Part shown: in pieces, positions 36,917 through 44,670 of the stretch
Numbering within the stretch: position 1 is the first letter of the stretch
How the letters are laid out: every line of letters begins with the position of its first letter
NCBI RefSeq assembly: GCF_000513895.2
Contig: NZ_CP165782.1
Location: 2,488,501-2,552,500 of the forward strand
Source of the DNA: Ensifer sp. WSM1721
GTDB lineage: Bacteria; Pseudomonadota; Alphaproteobacteria; Rhizobiales; Rhizobiaceae
DNA length: 64,000 nt
Reading direction: 5' to 3'
Position numbers and translations under genes: made by a program
Notes under the pieces: model-generated
Database searches by the model: none
Told to the model about the DNA's origin: nothing
Seen by the model: only the letters and a program-made list of their open reading frames with translations

Positions 36917-37701
36917 TGTTTCTTCGTCCTTCCGAACAGGAAAAGTTCCAGGGCCAGGAGCAGCGCCACCGAGACCAGAAACACGAGCGAACCGATGGCA
37001 TTGGTCTTTGGATTGAGGCCGGAGCGCAGCATGCTCCATATCTCGACGGGAAGCGTCACGTCGAAACGCGAAAGCAGAAAGGCGATAATGAATTCGTCCC
37101 AGCTGAAGGTGACCGAGAGGAAGAAGGCGGCGAGAATCGACGGCATCAGCATCGGGGCGGTCACCAGCACCATCACTTTGAAGTCGCTTGCGCCGAGGTC
37201 GCGCGCCGCCCGCTCGATATTGATGTGGTGATCGCCCATTGAGGCATAGATGATGGCGAAGCAGAGCGGCAGATTGATCACCACATGCCCGATCGCGACC
37301 GTCATGAGCGACAGCGGCACATTGAGCGCATTAAGCACGGCGAGCAGGCCGAGCGCGATGATCAGGTAACTGACGGTCATTGGCGCGATCAGCAACCCCC
37401 GCTGCAGCGCCGAGGCCGGCAACCTGTAGCGCGCGAGACCGTAAGCGGCGAGAAATCCGAGAAGGCAGGCGACGATAGAGGATGCGAGCGCGACCAGCAG
37501 CGAATTGCCGAGCGCCGCCATCAGTTTACGGTCGGCAAAGACCGCCTCGTACCATTGCGTCGAGAAGCCGTTGAAGGGCGGCACCGGCAGCCTTCCGTCC
37601 TGGAAGGAGAAGAGCACCAGCACCAAGACGGGCAGGAAGATGAAGGCGTAGGCGCCGGCGAGGTAGGTCCAGGAGAGGCCGCCGAGAAAGACCCTACGCA
37701 T
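36913..37701 (-). CDS. ABC transporter permease (second PotC-like)
   Basis: A 262-aa permease. It starts 'MRRVFLGGLSWTYLAGAYAF' and has the PotC-typical 'FLPVLVLVLFSFQDGRLPVPPFNGFSTQWYEAVF' (in part 'PVLVLVLFSFQDGR') and coupling loop 'NIERAARDLGASDFKVMVLV'. GAGAGGG 7 bases before ATG 37701 supports that start; a GTG at 37707 overlapping the upstream stop is an alternative. It overlaps the ATPase gene by 4 bases. Confidence 0.93.
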   Translation of the reverse strand: MRRVFLGGLSWTYLAGAYAFIFLPVLVLVLFSFQDGRLPVPPFNGFSTQWYEAVFADRKLMAALGNSLLVALASSIVACLLGFLAAYGLARYRLPASALQRGLLIAPMTVSYLIIALGLLAVLNALNVPLSLMTVAIGHVVINLPLCFAIIYASMGDHHINIERAARDLGASDFKVMVLVTAPMLMPSILAAFFLSVTFSWDEFIIAFLLSRFDVTLPVEIWSMLRSGLNPKTNAIGSLVFLVSVALLLALELFLFGRTKKQ

Positions 37702-37703
37702 CG

Positions 37704-38567
37704 TCACGCCCTCTCGATCTTCAGCCAGCGGGCACAAAGGACGTAGGCGAGCGTAACCACGAGCATCAGGATGATGGAGAGCGCCGCAGCCATCGGAAAG
37801 TCCGCCCGCCGACCGAGCTGCAGCATGATGATCTGCGGCAGGACCAGCTCATTGTTGCCACCGAGGATCTGCGGCGTGACATAGTCGCCGATGCAGAGCA
37901 CGAAGGTCAGGAAAGCACCGGTCATGATGCCCGGCAGTGTCAGCGGCAGGATGACATGCCAGAAGGTCTGGAACGCGTTGGCACCGAGATCGGCGGCGGC
38001 ACGCCGGTAATTGGGAGAAAGCTGTATCAGGTTGGAATAGATCGTCAGCGTCAGCAACATGACGAAGAAGTGCACGAAGCCGAGCACGGTCGCGCTGCGC
38101 GTGCTGGCGATCTCGATCGGCTCGGCAATGACGCCGAGACCCATGAGGCCCTGGTTGATGACACCGTTCTTGGACAGAACGAGGAGCCACGAATAGGACC
38201 GCACCACATAGGAGGTCCAGAACGGCAGGATGGCGAGGATCAGCGCCATGCGCTGCAAGCGTTTCGGCACCCGTTCGGCGATGATCCAGGCGAGCGGATA
38301 GGCAAGCAGCACCGAGAGTACGGTGACGATCAGCGTGATTTCGACCGAATTCGTCAGCCCTTTGAGGAAAGCGCTCTCCAAAAAGAAACGCAGGTAATTG
38401 TCGAGATTCCAGACCCGGACGATCTCCCGCCCCTCGCGCTTCCAAAGGCTCATCGCCGCCGTGAAGACGAAAGGGGCGACGAAGAAGGCGATGGTCCACA
38501 GAAGCGCCGGGGCGACAAAGCCCCAGGCTTTCCGGCGATCGACGTCTTCAAGGGTGACGACTGTCAT
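37704..38567 (-). CDS. ABC transporter permease (second PotB-like)
   Basis: A 287-aa permease. It has an N-terminal cytoplasmic stretch ('MTVVTLEDVDRRKAWGFVAP'), helices beginning 'ALLWTIAFFVAPFVFTAAMS', the conserved 'ILPFWTSYVVRSYSWLLVLS' and the coupling loop 'RRAAADLGANAFQTFWHVIL'. GGAGCC lies before ATG 38567. It forms the channel with the 36913-37701 permease. The binding-protein gene lies 136 bp upstream. Confidence 0.93.
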   Translation of the reverse strand: MTVVTLEDVDRRKAWGFVAPALLWTIAFFVAPFVFTAAMSLWKREGREIVRVWNLDNYLRFFLESAFLKGLTNSVEITLIVTVLSVLLAYPLAWIIAERVPKRLQRMALILAILPFWTSYVVRSYSWLLVLSKNGVINQGLMGLGVIAEPIEIASTRSATVLGFVHFFVMLLTLTIYSNLIQLSPNYRRAAADLGANAFQTFWHVILPLTLPGIMTGAFLTFVLCIGDYVTPQILGGNNELVLPQIIMLQLGRRADFPMAAALSIILMLVVTLAYVLCARWLKIERA

Positions 38568-38703
38568 GAAGGCTCCATGCGGAGTTCACCGCGCGACAAA
38601 TCTGCAAACTCGACGCCCATCCTGACCATCAGGCGCTCGGGGCCTCGTGCGGGTGCGGACACCGCGAGGGTCGTTTCCCGGAGGAAAGGACCACCGGCGC
38701 ATC

Positions 38704-39801
38704 CTATTGCTGCAGCATTTCGGTCCAGGCATCCTGGAACTGCTGATCGAGTTCCGCGCTCGGGATCGGATAGAGCTGTGTCTTCTTGAGGTACTCCGCC
38801 TGATCGTCGAACCGCAGTGCCGCCTTCTGTGCCTCAGTCAGATGCGCCCCGGCCTTGCTGTTGGCCGGCATCGCCCAATAGCAGGAGGACGTCGCTAGCC
38901 GTGCCTGCCCTTCCGGACTGAGGATGTACTGCACGAATTTCAGTGCAAGCTCCTGCCTGGTGGAATTCTTCATCACGCCGATCGACTGCGCCCAGCGGAC
39001 GGCCCCCTGGTCAGGGATCGTCCAATCGAGGTTCGGCTTGTCGCCGGAGAGGCCGGCGGTGAGCCACTCGCCGCCGCCGACGAGAATGTCGACCTCCCCG
39101 GTCGCAAGCGCCGTCTGCGAGGAAACCACATCGCTCACCTGCTTGGACACGGCCCGCATCGCCGCGAGCTTTTCCTTGATCGCCGGCATGTCCGCATCGG
39201 AGAGCTCGGCCGTCTTCTTGCCGAGCCCAAGGCCGACAAGACCGATCACCGGCAGATAATAGTCATAGATGGCAACCCTGCCCTTGTATTTCTCGGACCA
39301 CATGACCGACAGGTCCTGCATGTCCTTCGGATCGACCTTCGTCTTGTCGTAGGAGATGGTGTTGTAGCCGAACTTCTCGGTGACGGCGTAGGTCTTGCCG
39401 TCCTTCATGTTGTTGGCCTCCATCCGCACTTCCGGGAAGATGTCCGCAATCGGCAGTTTGTCGGCCGGCATTTCCGCCAGGAGGTCGAGCTCGATCGTGC
39501 GATGGACATCGACTCCGTCGATCACCAGCACGTCCCAGTCACCGGGCCGCGATTGATCGAGGATCGACAGCGCCGCGCCGGTACCCTCATAGACCTTGAA
39601 ATTCACCTTGACGTCGTTGGCTTTCTCGAAAGGCTCGAGCAGCGCGGGATCGGTGTGGTCGCACCACACCAGCGCATTGAGCTCCTCCTGCGCAAAGGCC
39701 GGCACCGGAGCGGAGCTAATCGATGCGACCGTGACGGCAAGCGCCGCCGCCGAGGCGAGAAGACGACGCGCGGCCGCGCCACCGTGGACTGACTTCATCA
39801 T
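38704..39801 (-). CDS. ABC transporter periplasmic binding protein (second PotD-like)
   Basis: A 365-aa periplasmic binding protein. The long signal peptide ('MMKSVHGGAAARRLLASAAA' to 'PVPAFAQEE') is cleaved after AFA. 'LNALVWCDHTDPALLEPFEK' and 'TEKFGYNTISYDKTKVDPKD' are like family-1 polyamine/iron-type binding proteins, and the two Cys ('VWCDH' and 'SSCYWAMP') could be a disulfide. GAGGG 7 bases before ATG 39801 fits. It is the first gene of the operon 39801 to 33628. The 113-bp gap to the divergent TetR gene has candidate operator palindromes. Confidence 0.93.
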   Translation of the reverse strand: MMKSVHGGAAARRLLASAAALAVTVASISSAPVPAFAQEELNALVWCDHTDPALLEPFEKANDVKVNFKVYEGTGAALSILDQSRPGDWDVLVIDGVDVHRTIELDLLAEMPADKLPIADIFPEVRMEANNMKDGKTYAVTEKFGYNTISYDKTKVDPKDMQDLSVMWSEKYKGRVAIYDYYLPVIGLVGLGLGKKTAELSDADMPAIKEKLAAMRAVSKQVSDVVSSQTALATGEVDILVGGGEWLTAGLSGDKPNLDWTIPDQGAVRWAQSIGVMKNSTRQELALKFVQYILSPEGQARLATSSCYWAMPANSKAGAHLTEAQKAALRFDDQAEYLKKTQLYPIPSAELDQQFQDAWTEMLQQ

Positions 39802-39852
39802 TCTGTTGCCCTCTGTTTGTGACGCTCGTTTCGGCGCCTTCAAAAAAGCTTG

Positions 39853-39888
39853 AATGAACTCATTTTTTAAGTCAATCTCAATTTTGAG
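39853..39888. promoter_or_regulatory. Candidate TetR operators in the divergent promoter region
   Basis: Two short perfect inverted repeats lie between the transporter and TetR starts: AATGA-AC-TCATT (39853-39864) and CTCAA-TT-TTGAG (39877-39888). A wider pair, TTGAATG (39850-39856) and CATTCACAA (39891-39899), brackets them. The region is AT-rich, as a promoter would be. These are plausible sites for the adjacent TetR protein; unproven. Confidence 0.45.
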
Positions 39889-39914
39889 GACATTCACAAT
39901 TGCAGGAATATTGC

Positions 39915-40532
39915 ATGGCGGGCTTGCGAGCACGACAAAAGGCAGACCGGAATCGGCGTATTTTGGAAGCGGCGACCGACCTCTTCCGCGACGTCGGCTA
40001 CGACAGCGCCCGCATTGAGGACATTGCGGAGCGTGCGGAGGTCTCGGTCGGCACTTTCTACAACTATTATGAGAACAAGGGCGACATCCTGGTCGCGACC
40101 GTCTCGATGGAGGTCGAGGAAGTCCTGGCGGCCGGCAAGGCAATCGTGGACGACCCGCCGGCTTCCGTCGAACGGGCGCTCGAGGCGTTGATCGGCCAGT
40201 ATTACGGCCATTCGCTCGTCTATCTCAGCAAGGAAATGTGGCGCACGGCGATGGCGATTTCGATCCAGCAGCCGGCGAGCCCTTTCAGCAAGCGCTACAC
40301 CGAACTCGACCGGCGGCTTTGCGATCAGGTCACAACCCTCATCCGCAAGCTGCAGTTGAAAGGCCTCGTCGCGCCGGACCTCGACACGCAGGCCGTCGGC
40401 GAGATGTTCTTCAACAATCTCAACATGGAGTTCACCGAGTTCGCCAAGGACGAGGCGATGTCGCTCGATGAGCTCAAGGCGCGTGTCGCGCGACAGAACC
40501 GGCCGCTTGCCACATTGATCGCCAGCCGCTGA
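39915..40532 (+). CDS. TetR-family transcriptional regulator
   Basis: A 205-aa one-component repressor. The N-terminal helix-turn-helix is 'RILEAATDLFRDVGYDSARIEDIAERAEVSVGTFYNYYENKGDIL' (in parts 'ILEAATDLFRDVGYDSARIE', 'EVSVGTFYNYYENKGDIL'), and the rest is a helical ligand-binding dimerisation domain. ATG 39915 follows AGGA with 7-base spacing; a TTG at 39900 is less likely. It is divergent from the second polyamine-type transporter operon, so it probably represses it and itself. The next gene, an NTF2-like protein, begins 22 bp on. Confidence 0.93.
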   Translation: MAGLRARQKADRNRRILEAATDLFRDVGYDSARIEDIAERAEVSVGTFYNYYENKGDILVATVSMEVEEVLAAGKAIVDDPPASVERALEALIGQYYGHSLVYLSKEMWRTAMAISIQQPASPFSKRYTELDRRLCDQVTTLIRKLQLKGLVAPDLDTQAVGEMFFNNLNMEFTEFAKDEAMSLDELKARVARQNRPLATLIASR

Positions 40533-40554
40533 TCCAGCCTTCAACGGGATGACA

Positions 40555-40950
40555 ATGACGCATGATCAGACCCAAGCGGTGCTTGCCGCCGCCGACCGGC
40601 TCGTGGCCGCTTTCGCGCGCCATGACAGCCCTGCCTATTTCGCTGCCTTTGCTCCGGCGGCCACCTTCGTGTTCCACAATCTCGATCGGCCGTTGCTGAG
40701 CCGCGCCGAATACGAGGCGGAATGGGCCTTATGGGAGGAGCGTGACGGCTTCCGCGTCCTCGCCTGCCGGTCCAGCGACCGGCATGTCCAGATGCTCGGC
40801 GACGTCGCGATCTTCACGCACCGCGTTGAAACGGAGCTTGAATTCGCCGGCGAGCCGACAACGACGAAAGAGCGGGAAACGATCGTGTTCGAGAGGACGC
40901 CAGCCGGAGAATGGCGGGCGGTGCATGAGCACCTATCGCCGCTGCGCTGA
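40555..40950 (+). CDS. NTF2-like/SnoaL-like (DUF4440) small protein
   Basis: A 131-aa cone-shaped-fold protein of the NTF2/SnoaL superfamily. The start 'AVLAAADRLVAAFARHDSPAYFAAFAPAATFVF' (in parts 'AAADRLVAAFARHD', 'YFAAFAPAATFVFHN') and the end 'ERETIVFERTPAGEWRAVHEHLS' are typical for the DUF4440/ketosteroid-isomerase-like group, which includes enzymes and ligand-binding proteins. The function is unknown. ATG 40555 has GGGATG at proper spacing (an ATG two codons earlier lies too close to it). It probably shares a transcript with the TetR gene and converges with a 49-aa membrane protein gene. Confidence 0.85.
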   Translation: MTHDQTQAVLAAADRLVAAFARHDSPAYFAAFAPAATFVFHNLDRPLLSRAEYEAEWALWEERDGFRVLACRSSDRHVQMLGDVAIFTHRVETELEFAGEPTTTKERETIVFERTPAGEWRAVHEHLSPLR

Positions 40951-40952
40951 CC

Positions 40953-41102
40953 TCAGATCGCGCCAATGACGAGCGCGCAGATGAAACAGAAGGCGGCGGC
41001 CACCGCAATCGAGTGGGGGATGAGATTCGCCGGCGATCGCCGTGATGGTTGAGCCTGGTAGACGGTGTAGCGGGCTTGGGTCATCGCCTTTGTCGCGTTC
41101 AT
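40953..41102 (-). CDS. 49-aa small membrane protein
   Basis: A 49-residue protein with a polar N-terminal half (MNATKAMTQARYTVYQAQPS) and one C-terminal membrane helix ('IAVAAAFCFICALVIGAI'). GGAGAG lies 8 bases before ATG 41102, which supports real translation; the longer open frame upstream has no such site. I recognise no named family. It is separated by 2 bp from the convergent NTF2-like gene and lies downstream of a RIME-like remnant on its own strand. Confidence 0.6.
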   Translation of the reverse strand: MNATKAMTQARYTVYQAQPSRRSPANLIPHSIAVAAAFCFICALVIGAI

Positions 41103-41128
41103 CTCGTCTCTCCGCTGTTTGACCCGGG

Positions 41129-41185
41129 CGAGAGAAAGTGCGTTCGGTTTTCCGCACACATCCCGCTCCGACTTTTCAGTCTATG
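41129..41185 (-). repeat. Degenerate RIME1-like repeat
   Basis: About 57 bp matching the RIME1-like copies in blocks (GAGAAAGTGCG, CGGTTTTCCGC, CATCCCGCTC, CTTTTCAGTCTA). It lies upstream of the 49-aa gene and likely marks an old RIME insertion. The remaining gap up to 41286 is AT-rich with no gene. Confidence 0.45.
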
Positions 41186-41286
41186 GCGTTGGCCTGTATC
41201 CCATGTTCTCCTATATTCTCGATTGAGTTTGTAGATATTATTTTCTGTAGATCGCGCGAGGGATGAAAAATCCGTTTACGCCGGCG

Positions 41287-42204
41287 TTAGCGGCTGTTGT
41301 TGCGCTCGCGCTCCTGCAGGTGGCGCGACCAAGTTTCGCTGAACCAGGGCGTCAGCAACGACACGTCGGCCGAGCGGTGCGAGCGGCTGAGCCCGCTGTC
41401 GGGCTCGACCAAGGTCCAGATCGTGAAGGCGGTCAACTGATGCTTGCCGAAGGTCTGGATCAGCGGAATGTCGGCGGCATCGCGGCCGCGCGCGACGGGA
41501 ATGCGGCCTGCTCGCCGGGCATTGTTCTTGGCATCGAACGTGTACCAGCGGCCACCCAGGAAGACCTCGAACCAGGCGTTGAAATCCATCGGCGCCGGAG
41601 TCTCCGGCGCGCTGAGATCGGCCATGTAGCCGGCGACGTAACGGGCGGGCATGTTCATGCAGCGGCAAAGCGTGACGGCGAGATGCGCGTAGTCGCGGTT
41701 GACGCCTAGCCGGTCCTCATGCGCTTCGAGTGCCGTGCGCATCGCCTGCGCGTAGCCGTAGCTGAAGACCAGCCGGTCGTGCACGTAATCGCAGATTGCC
41801 TGCACGCGCTGCCATCCCGCCGGTACATCGCCGAAGAGCTTCCACGCCAGTGCGCCGAGCCGGTCAGTCTCGCAATAGCGGCTGGCGCAGAGATAGGGTA
41901 GCACGGCCGGCGGAAGCTTCGCCACCGGCACCGCTTCGGCCAACGGGTCGAAGGCGTCGAGCTTTCCCTCGTCCCTGATCACGGCGTCGTAATCGAGGCG
42001 CGTTTCCCCTTCGGGCAGGATCATGCGCAGACAGACATTGCCGTGCGGATCGGTCACTTCCTCCATCGGGACGACGGGCGACGCCACTGGCCCACGCTCG
42101 CGCACGACATCGTCGCGTCGTTCGGGCACAACTGAAAGATAGGTCATCATCGGGGTCGGCTGCGCACACTCGATGCCGATCTCGTAACCGAAGCGAATGA
42201 ACAT
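41287..42204 (-). CDS. Transglutaminase-like family protein lacking the Cys and His of the triad
   Basis: A 305-aa protein with an N-terminal beta-rich domain and a transglutaminase/protease-like core (about residues 105-245). The core is well preserved ('ICDYVHDRLVFSYGYAQAMR', 'AHLAVTLCRCMNMPARYVAG', 'WFEVFLGGRWYTFDAKNN'). But the residue at the nucleophile position, normally Cys in 'GVCxD', is Asn169 ('LGVNRDYAHL'), and the position normally His in 'HAWxE' is Asn209 ('DFNAWFE'). Asp224 ('FDAKNN') is kept. GGGGAGG precedes ATG 42204. It is therefore probably a non-catalytic binding protein or uses different chemistry. No signal peptide. No partner gene is evident beside it. Confidence 0.85.
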   Translation of the reverse strand: MFIRFGYEIGIECAQPTPMMTYLSVVPERRDDVVRERGPVASPVVPMEEVTDPHGNVCLRMILPEGETRLDYDAVIRDEGKLDAFDPLAEAVPVAKLPPAVLPYLCASRYCETDRLGALAWKLFGDVPAGWQRVQAICDYVHDRLVFSYGYAQAMRTALEAHEDRLGVNRDYAHLAVTLCRCMNMPARYVAGYMADLSAPETPAPMDFNAWFEVFLGGRWYTFDAKNNARRAGRIPVARGRDAADIPLIQTFGKHQLTAFTIWTLVEPDSGLSRSHRSADVSLLTPWFSETWSRHLQERERNNSR

Positions 42205-42481
42205 ATTCCAACCTCCCCTGATGGCCCGCGACGATCCGGCACTCTCCACGCCGTGAGCATCGGATGGCGTTCGGGGCCAGGTGACCCGATCCGGATGCTT
42301 CCCCCTTCGCGTTTTACCCGCGATCTCGTCGAAGACCGGCCCGGGAGCCGCAGACGCCTGCGAACGGGAAACTCTAGCGCAACATCCACTGCAGCGGAAT
42401 CGATCTCGAAGAGAAACGCGCGCCCGCCGCAACCGGCTGCCGCTAGCGCTGCTCGAAACGGTCAGGGAGCCTTCGCGGCGG

Positions 42482-43795
42482 TTACCAGCCGACCGCATCC
42501 TTGAACATGTACCACCAGGAGCCGACCGTCGAATATTGTGCCCGAAACATCCTCCCGCCGGGGAATGGATACCAGGGCAGCTTCGCAAAGACGTCGAAGC
42601 GGGTCGCGTCGCCGTCGATCGCTTCGGCAAGAATGCGGCCGAAGAGATGCGAACCCGTGACGCCGTGGCCGCTGTAGCCGTGCGCGAAATAGGTGTTGGC
42701 GCCGATCCGGCCCATCTGCGGCACGCGCGTGAAGGAGAGTGCGAAGTTGCCGCTCCAGGCATAGTCGATCTTCACGCCCCTGAGGCGCGGGAACACCTTT
42801 TCCATAGTGGGCCTGAGCTTGGCCGCGACGTCCGCCGGATCGGTACCGCCATAGACCGTGCCGCCGCCGAAGATCATGCGTTTGTCGGCGGAAAGCCGGA
42901 AATAGTCGAGGATATAGCGCACGTCCTCGACGCACATGTCGCTCGGGATCAGCGAATGGGCGAGTTCCTCGCCGAGTGGCGCTGTGGTGATGATCTGCGT
43001 CGAAACGGGCATGACGCGCGACACGAGCGTCGGCACTGCATCGCCGAGATAGGCGTTGCCGCAGAGCACGACAATGCGGGCGGCGACCTCGCCCCGATCG
43101 GTGTAGACGGTCGGCCGCGCCGCCTCGTGATCGACGCGCGTCACCGGCGACAGTTCATAGATGGTGCCGCCGAGGCTCTCGAAGGCGCGGGCCTCGCCGA
43201 GCACCAGATTGAGCGGATGCATGTGGCCGCCAGTGGTGTCGAGCATGCCGCCGCAATAGGCCTCGGAATTGACGAGCTTGCGCAAGGCCTCGCGATCGAG
43301 AAGCTGGTGATCGTCCATCCCGTATTTGCGCCAGAGCGCCTGCTTTGCCTCGAGCTGCTTCATATGCGCGCCGGTATAGGCGGTGTAGATGTTGCCCGGC
43401 TTCAGGTCGCACTCGATCTGATATTGGCTGACGAGCCGGCGGATGATCCGCCCGCCCTCCTGCACGAGACCGCCGATGAAGCGCGCGGCATCCTCGCCGT
43501 AGCGGCGCTCAATCGTCGACAGACTGGCATTGAGGCCGTTGACGATCTGGCCGCCATTGCGCCCCGAAGCGCCCCAGCCGACCTGAGCGCCTTCGACTAC
43601 GGTGACCTTGTAGCCCTTTTCGGCGAGATGGATGGCCGTCGACAGGCCGGAATAGCCGGCGCCGACAATGCAGATGTCTGCCTCGGTCCGGCCCTCAAGC
43701 TTGGCGGGCGTGCGGATGATGTTGCGGGAGGCGGCGTAGTAGCTCGTCGGATAGCGGCCGTCGCCGGCATAGGGTTTCTTCGCGCTTGCCATCAT
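42482..43795 (-). CDS. FAD-dependent amine oxidoreductase (PuuB / DadA-like)
   Basis: A 437-aa flavoenzyme of the glycine-oxidase/DAO family, most like gamma-glutamylputrescine oxidase. The Rossmann FAD motif is 'ADICIVGAGYSGLSTAIHLAEKG' (core 'IVGAGYSGLSTA'), followed by 'VEGAQVGWGASGRNGGQ' as the second flavin-binding part, and 'GYSGHGVTGSHLFGRILAEA' near the C-terminus. The reaction is oxidation of an amine to an aldehyde with H2O2 or electrons released. ATG 43795 follows GGAAACTGT. It is divergent from a FadR-type regulator, with the regulator's likely operator between. 277 bp of gene-free sequence separate it from the transglutaminase-like gene. Confidence 0.9.
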   Translation of the reverse strand: MMASAKKPYAGDGRYPTSYYAASRNIIRTPAKLEGRTEADICIVGAGYSGLSTAIHLAEKGYKVTVVEGAQVGWGASGRNGGQIVNGLNASLSTIERRYGEDAARFIGGLVQEGGRIIRRLVSQYQIECDLKPGNIYTAYTGAHMKQLEAKQALWRKYGMDDHQLLDREALRKLVNSEAYCGGMLDTTGGHMHPLNLVLGEARAFESLGGTIYELSPVTRVDHEAARPTVYTDRGEVAARIVVLCGNAYLGDAVPTLVSRVMPVSTQIITTAPLGEELAHSLIPSDMCVEDVRYILDYFRLSADKRMIFGGGTVYGGTDPADVAAKLRPTMEKVFPRLRGVKIDYAWSGNFALSFTRVPQMGRIGANTYFAHGYSGHGVTGSHLFGRILAEAIDGDATRFDVFAKLPWYPFPGGRMFRAQYSTVGSWWYMFKDAVGW

Positions 43796-43927
43796 ACAGT
43801 TTCCAGAAAGGCGCTGAGCCATTCGGCCGGACTTTGCAGGCCGTCGAGCCTTCGGCAGCAGGAGGCATATCGCAAATCTTGCCCCTTGACCATGCGGCGC
43901 TCCGGCTGCCATATTGCTCAGATGTCA

Positions 43928-43941
43928 GACCAATTCTGGTC
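43928..43941. promoter_or_regulatory. Candidate FadR-type operator
   Basis: GACCA-ATTC-TGGTC is a perfect 5-4-5 inverted repeat 12 bp upstream of the FadR-type regulator's start codon and 132 bp from the divergent amine-oxidase start. FadR/GntR FCD proteins often bind TGGT/ACCA-type palindromes near their own start, so this is a likely autoregulatory site. Confidence 0.55.
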
Positions 43942-43953
43942 CCGGAGAACCGG

Positions 43954-44670
43954 ATGCCCCAGCAGGATAGAGCGACGCTGCTGCCCTTGCCGCCCGTTGA
44001 TCGGGCGCAGCAGGTGATATCCGCGCTTGCCGACTACATCCAGGGAGCCGGCCTGAAGCCGGGCGACCGGCTGCCTGCCGAACGCGAGTTGATGGCGGCA
44101 CTTGCCGTCGGCCGCTCGACGGTTCGGGAAGTCCTCAGCCATTTCCAGGCGCTCGGCGTCGTCGAGGCGCGCAAAGGCAGCGGCACCTATCTCCTGCGTG
44201 CTATTTCCGGTGCGACCATCCACATGCCGCTGGCGCTCGACACTGAGCATCTGCGCGACGCCCTCCTGCAGACGCTGGAGGTGCGACGCGGCATCGAGGC
44301 CGAGGCCGGCATGGTGGCGGCGCGCCGGCGTACGGATACCGACCTCGTCAATATCGAGGCGAAGCTCGACGAGATGGAACGCGTCCATCTCGCCAAGGGC
44401 ACCTCCGGCCCGGAGGACCTCGCCTTCCACTTGGCGATCTACGACGCGACCCACAATCCGCTTTTCCGGCAACTGCTCGAGCAGATGCGCGAGGCCTTCG
44501 AGCGCTTCTGGGAGAAACCGTTCGACCGGCCGGATTTCGCTCGACGATCCTTTCCGTTTCACCGCACGCTCTTCAACGCGATCGCTGCGCAGGATGCCGA
44601 CGCCGCACGCCAGGAAACACTGAAAATCCTCGCAATCGTCGAGGAAGACATCAAGGAAATGTCCAGATGA
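43954..44670 (+). CDS. FadR-subfamily GntR transcriptional regulator (FCD domain)
   Basis: A 238-aa regulator. The GntR winged helix is 'VISALADYIQGAGLKPGDRLPAERELMAALAVGRSTVREVLSHFQALGVVEARKGSGTYL' (in parts 'GLKPGDRLPAERELM', 'GRSTVREVLSHFQALGVVEA', 'RKGSGTYL'), and the C-terminal FCD domain (about residues 90-230) binds a small carboxylate or amine with a metal. ATG 43954 follows CGGAG. It overlaps the next gene by 4 bases (ATGA) and is divergent from the amine oxidase. It probably controls the following PLP enzyme/ABC transporter operon and the oxidase. Confidence 0.93.
   Translation: MPQQDRATLLPLPPVDRAQQVISALADYIQGAGLKPGDRLPAERELMAALAVGRSTVREVLSHFQALGVVEARKGSGTYLLRAISGATIHMPLALDTEHLRDALLQTLEVRRGIEAEAGMVAARRRTDTDLVNIEAKLDEMERVHLAKGTSGPEDLAFHLAIYDATHNPLFRQLLEQMREAFERFWEKPFDRPDFARRSFPFHRTLFNAIAAQDADAARQETLKILAIVEEDIKEMSR

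Noticed and set aside
41263..41709. 148-aa plus-strand frame opposite the transglutaminase-like gene
   Set aside because: Begins with a signal-like stretch by chance, then becomes Arg/His-rich antisense sequence; no family features and it overlaps a well-supported gene.
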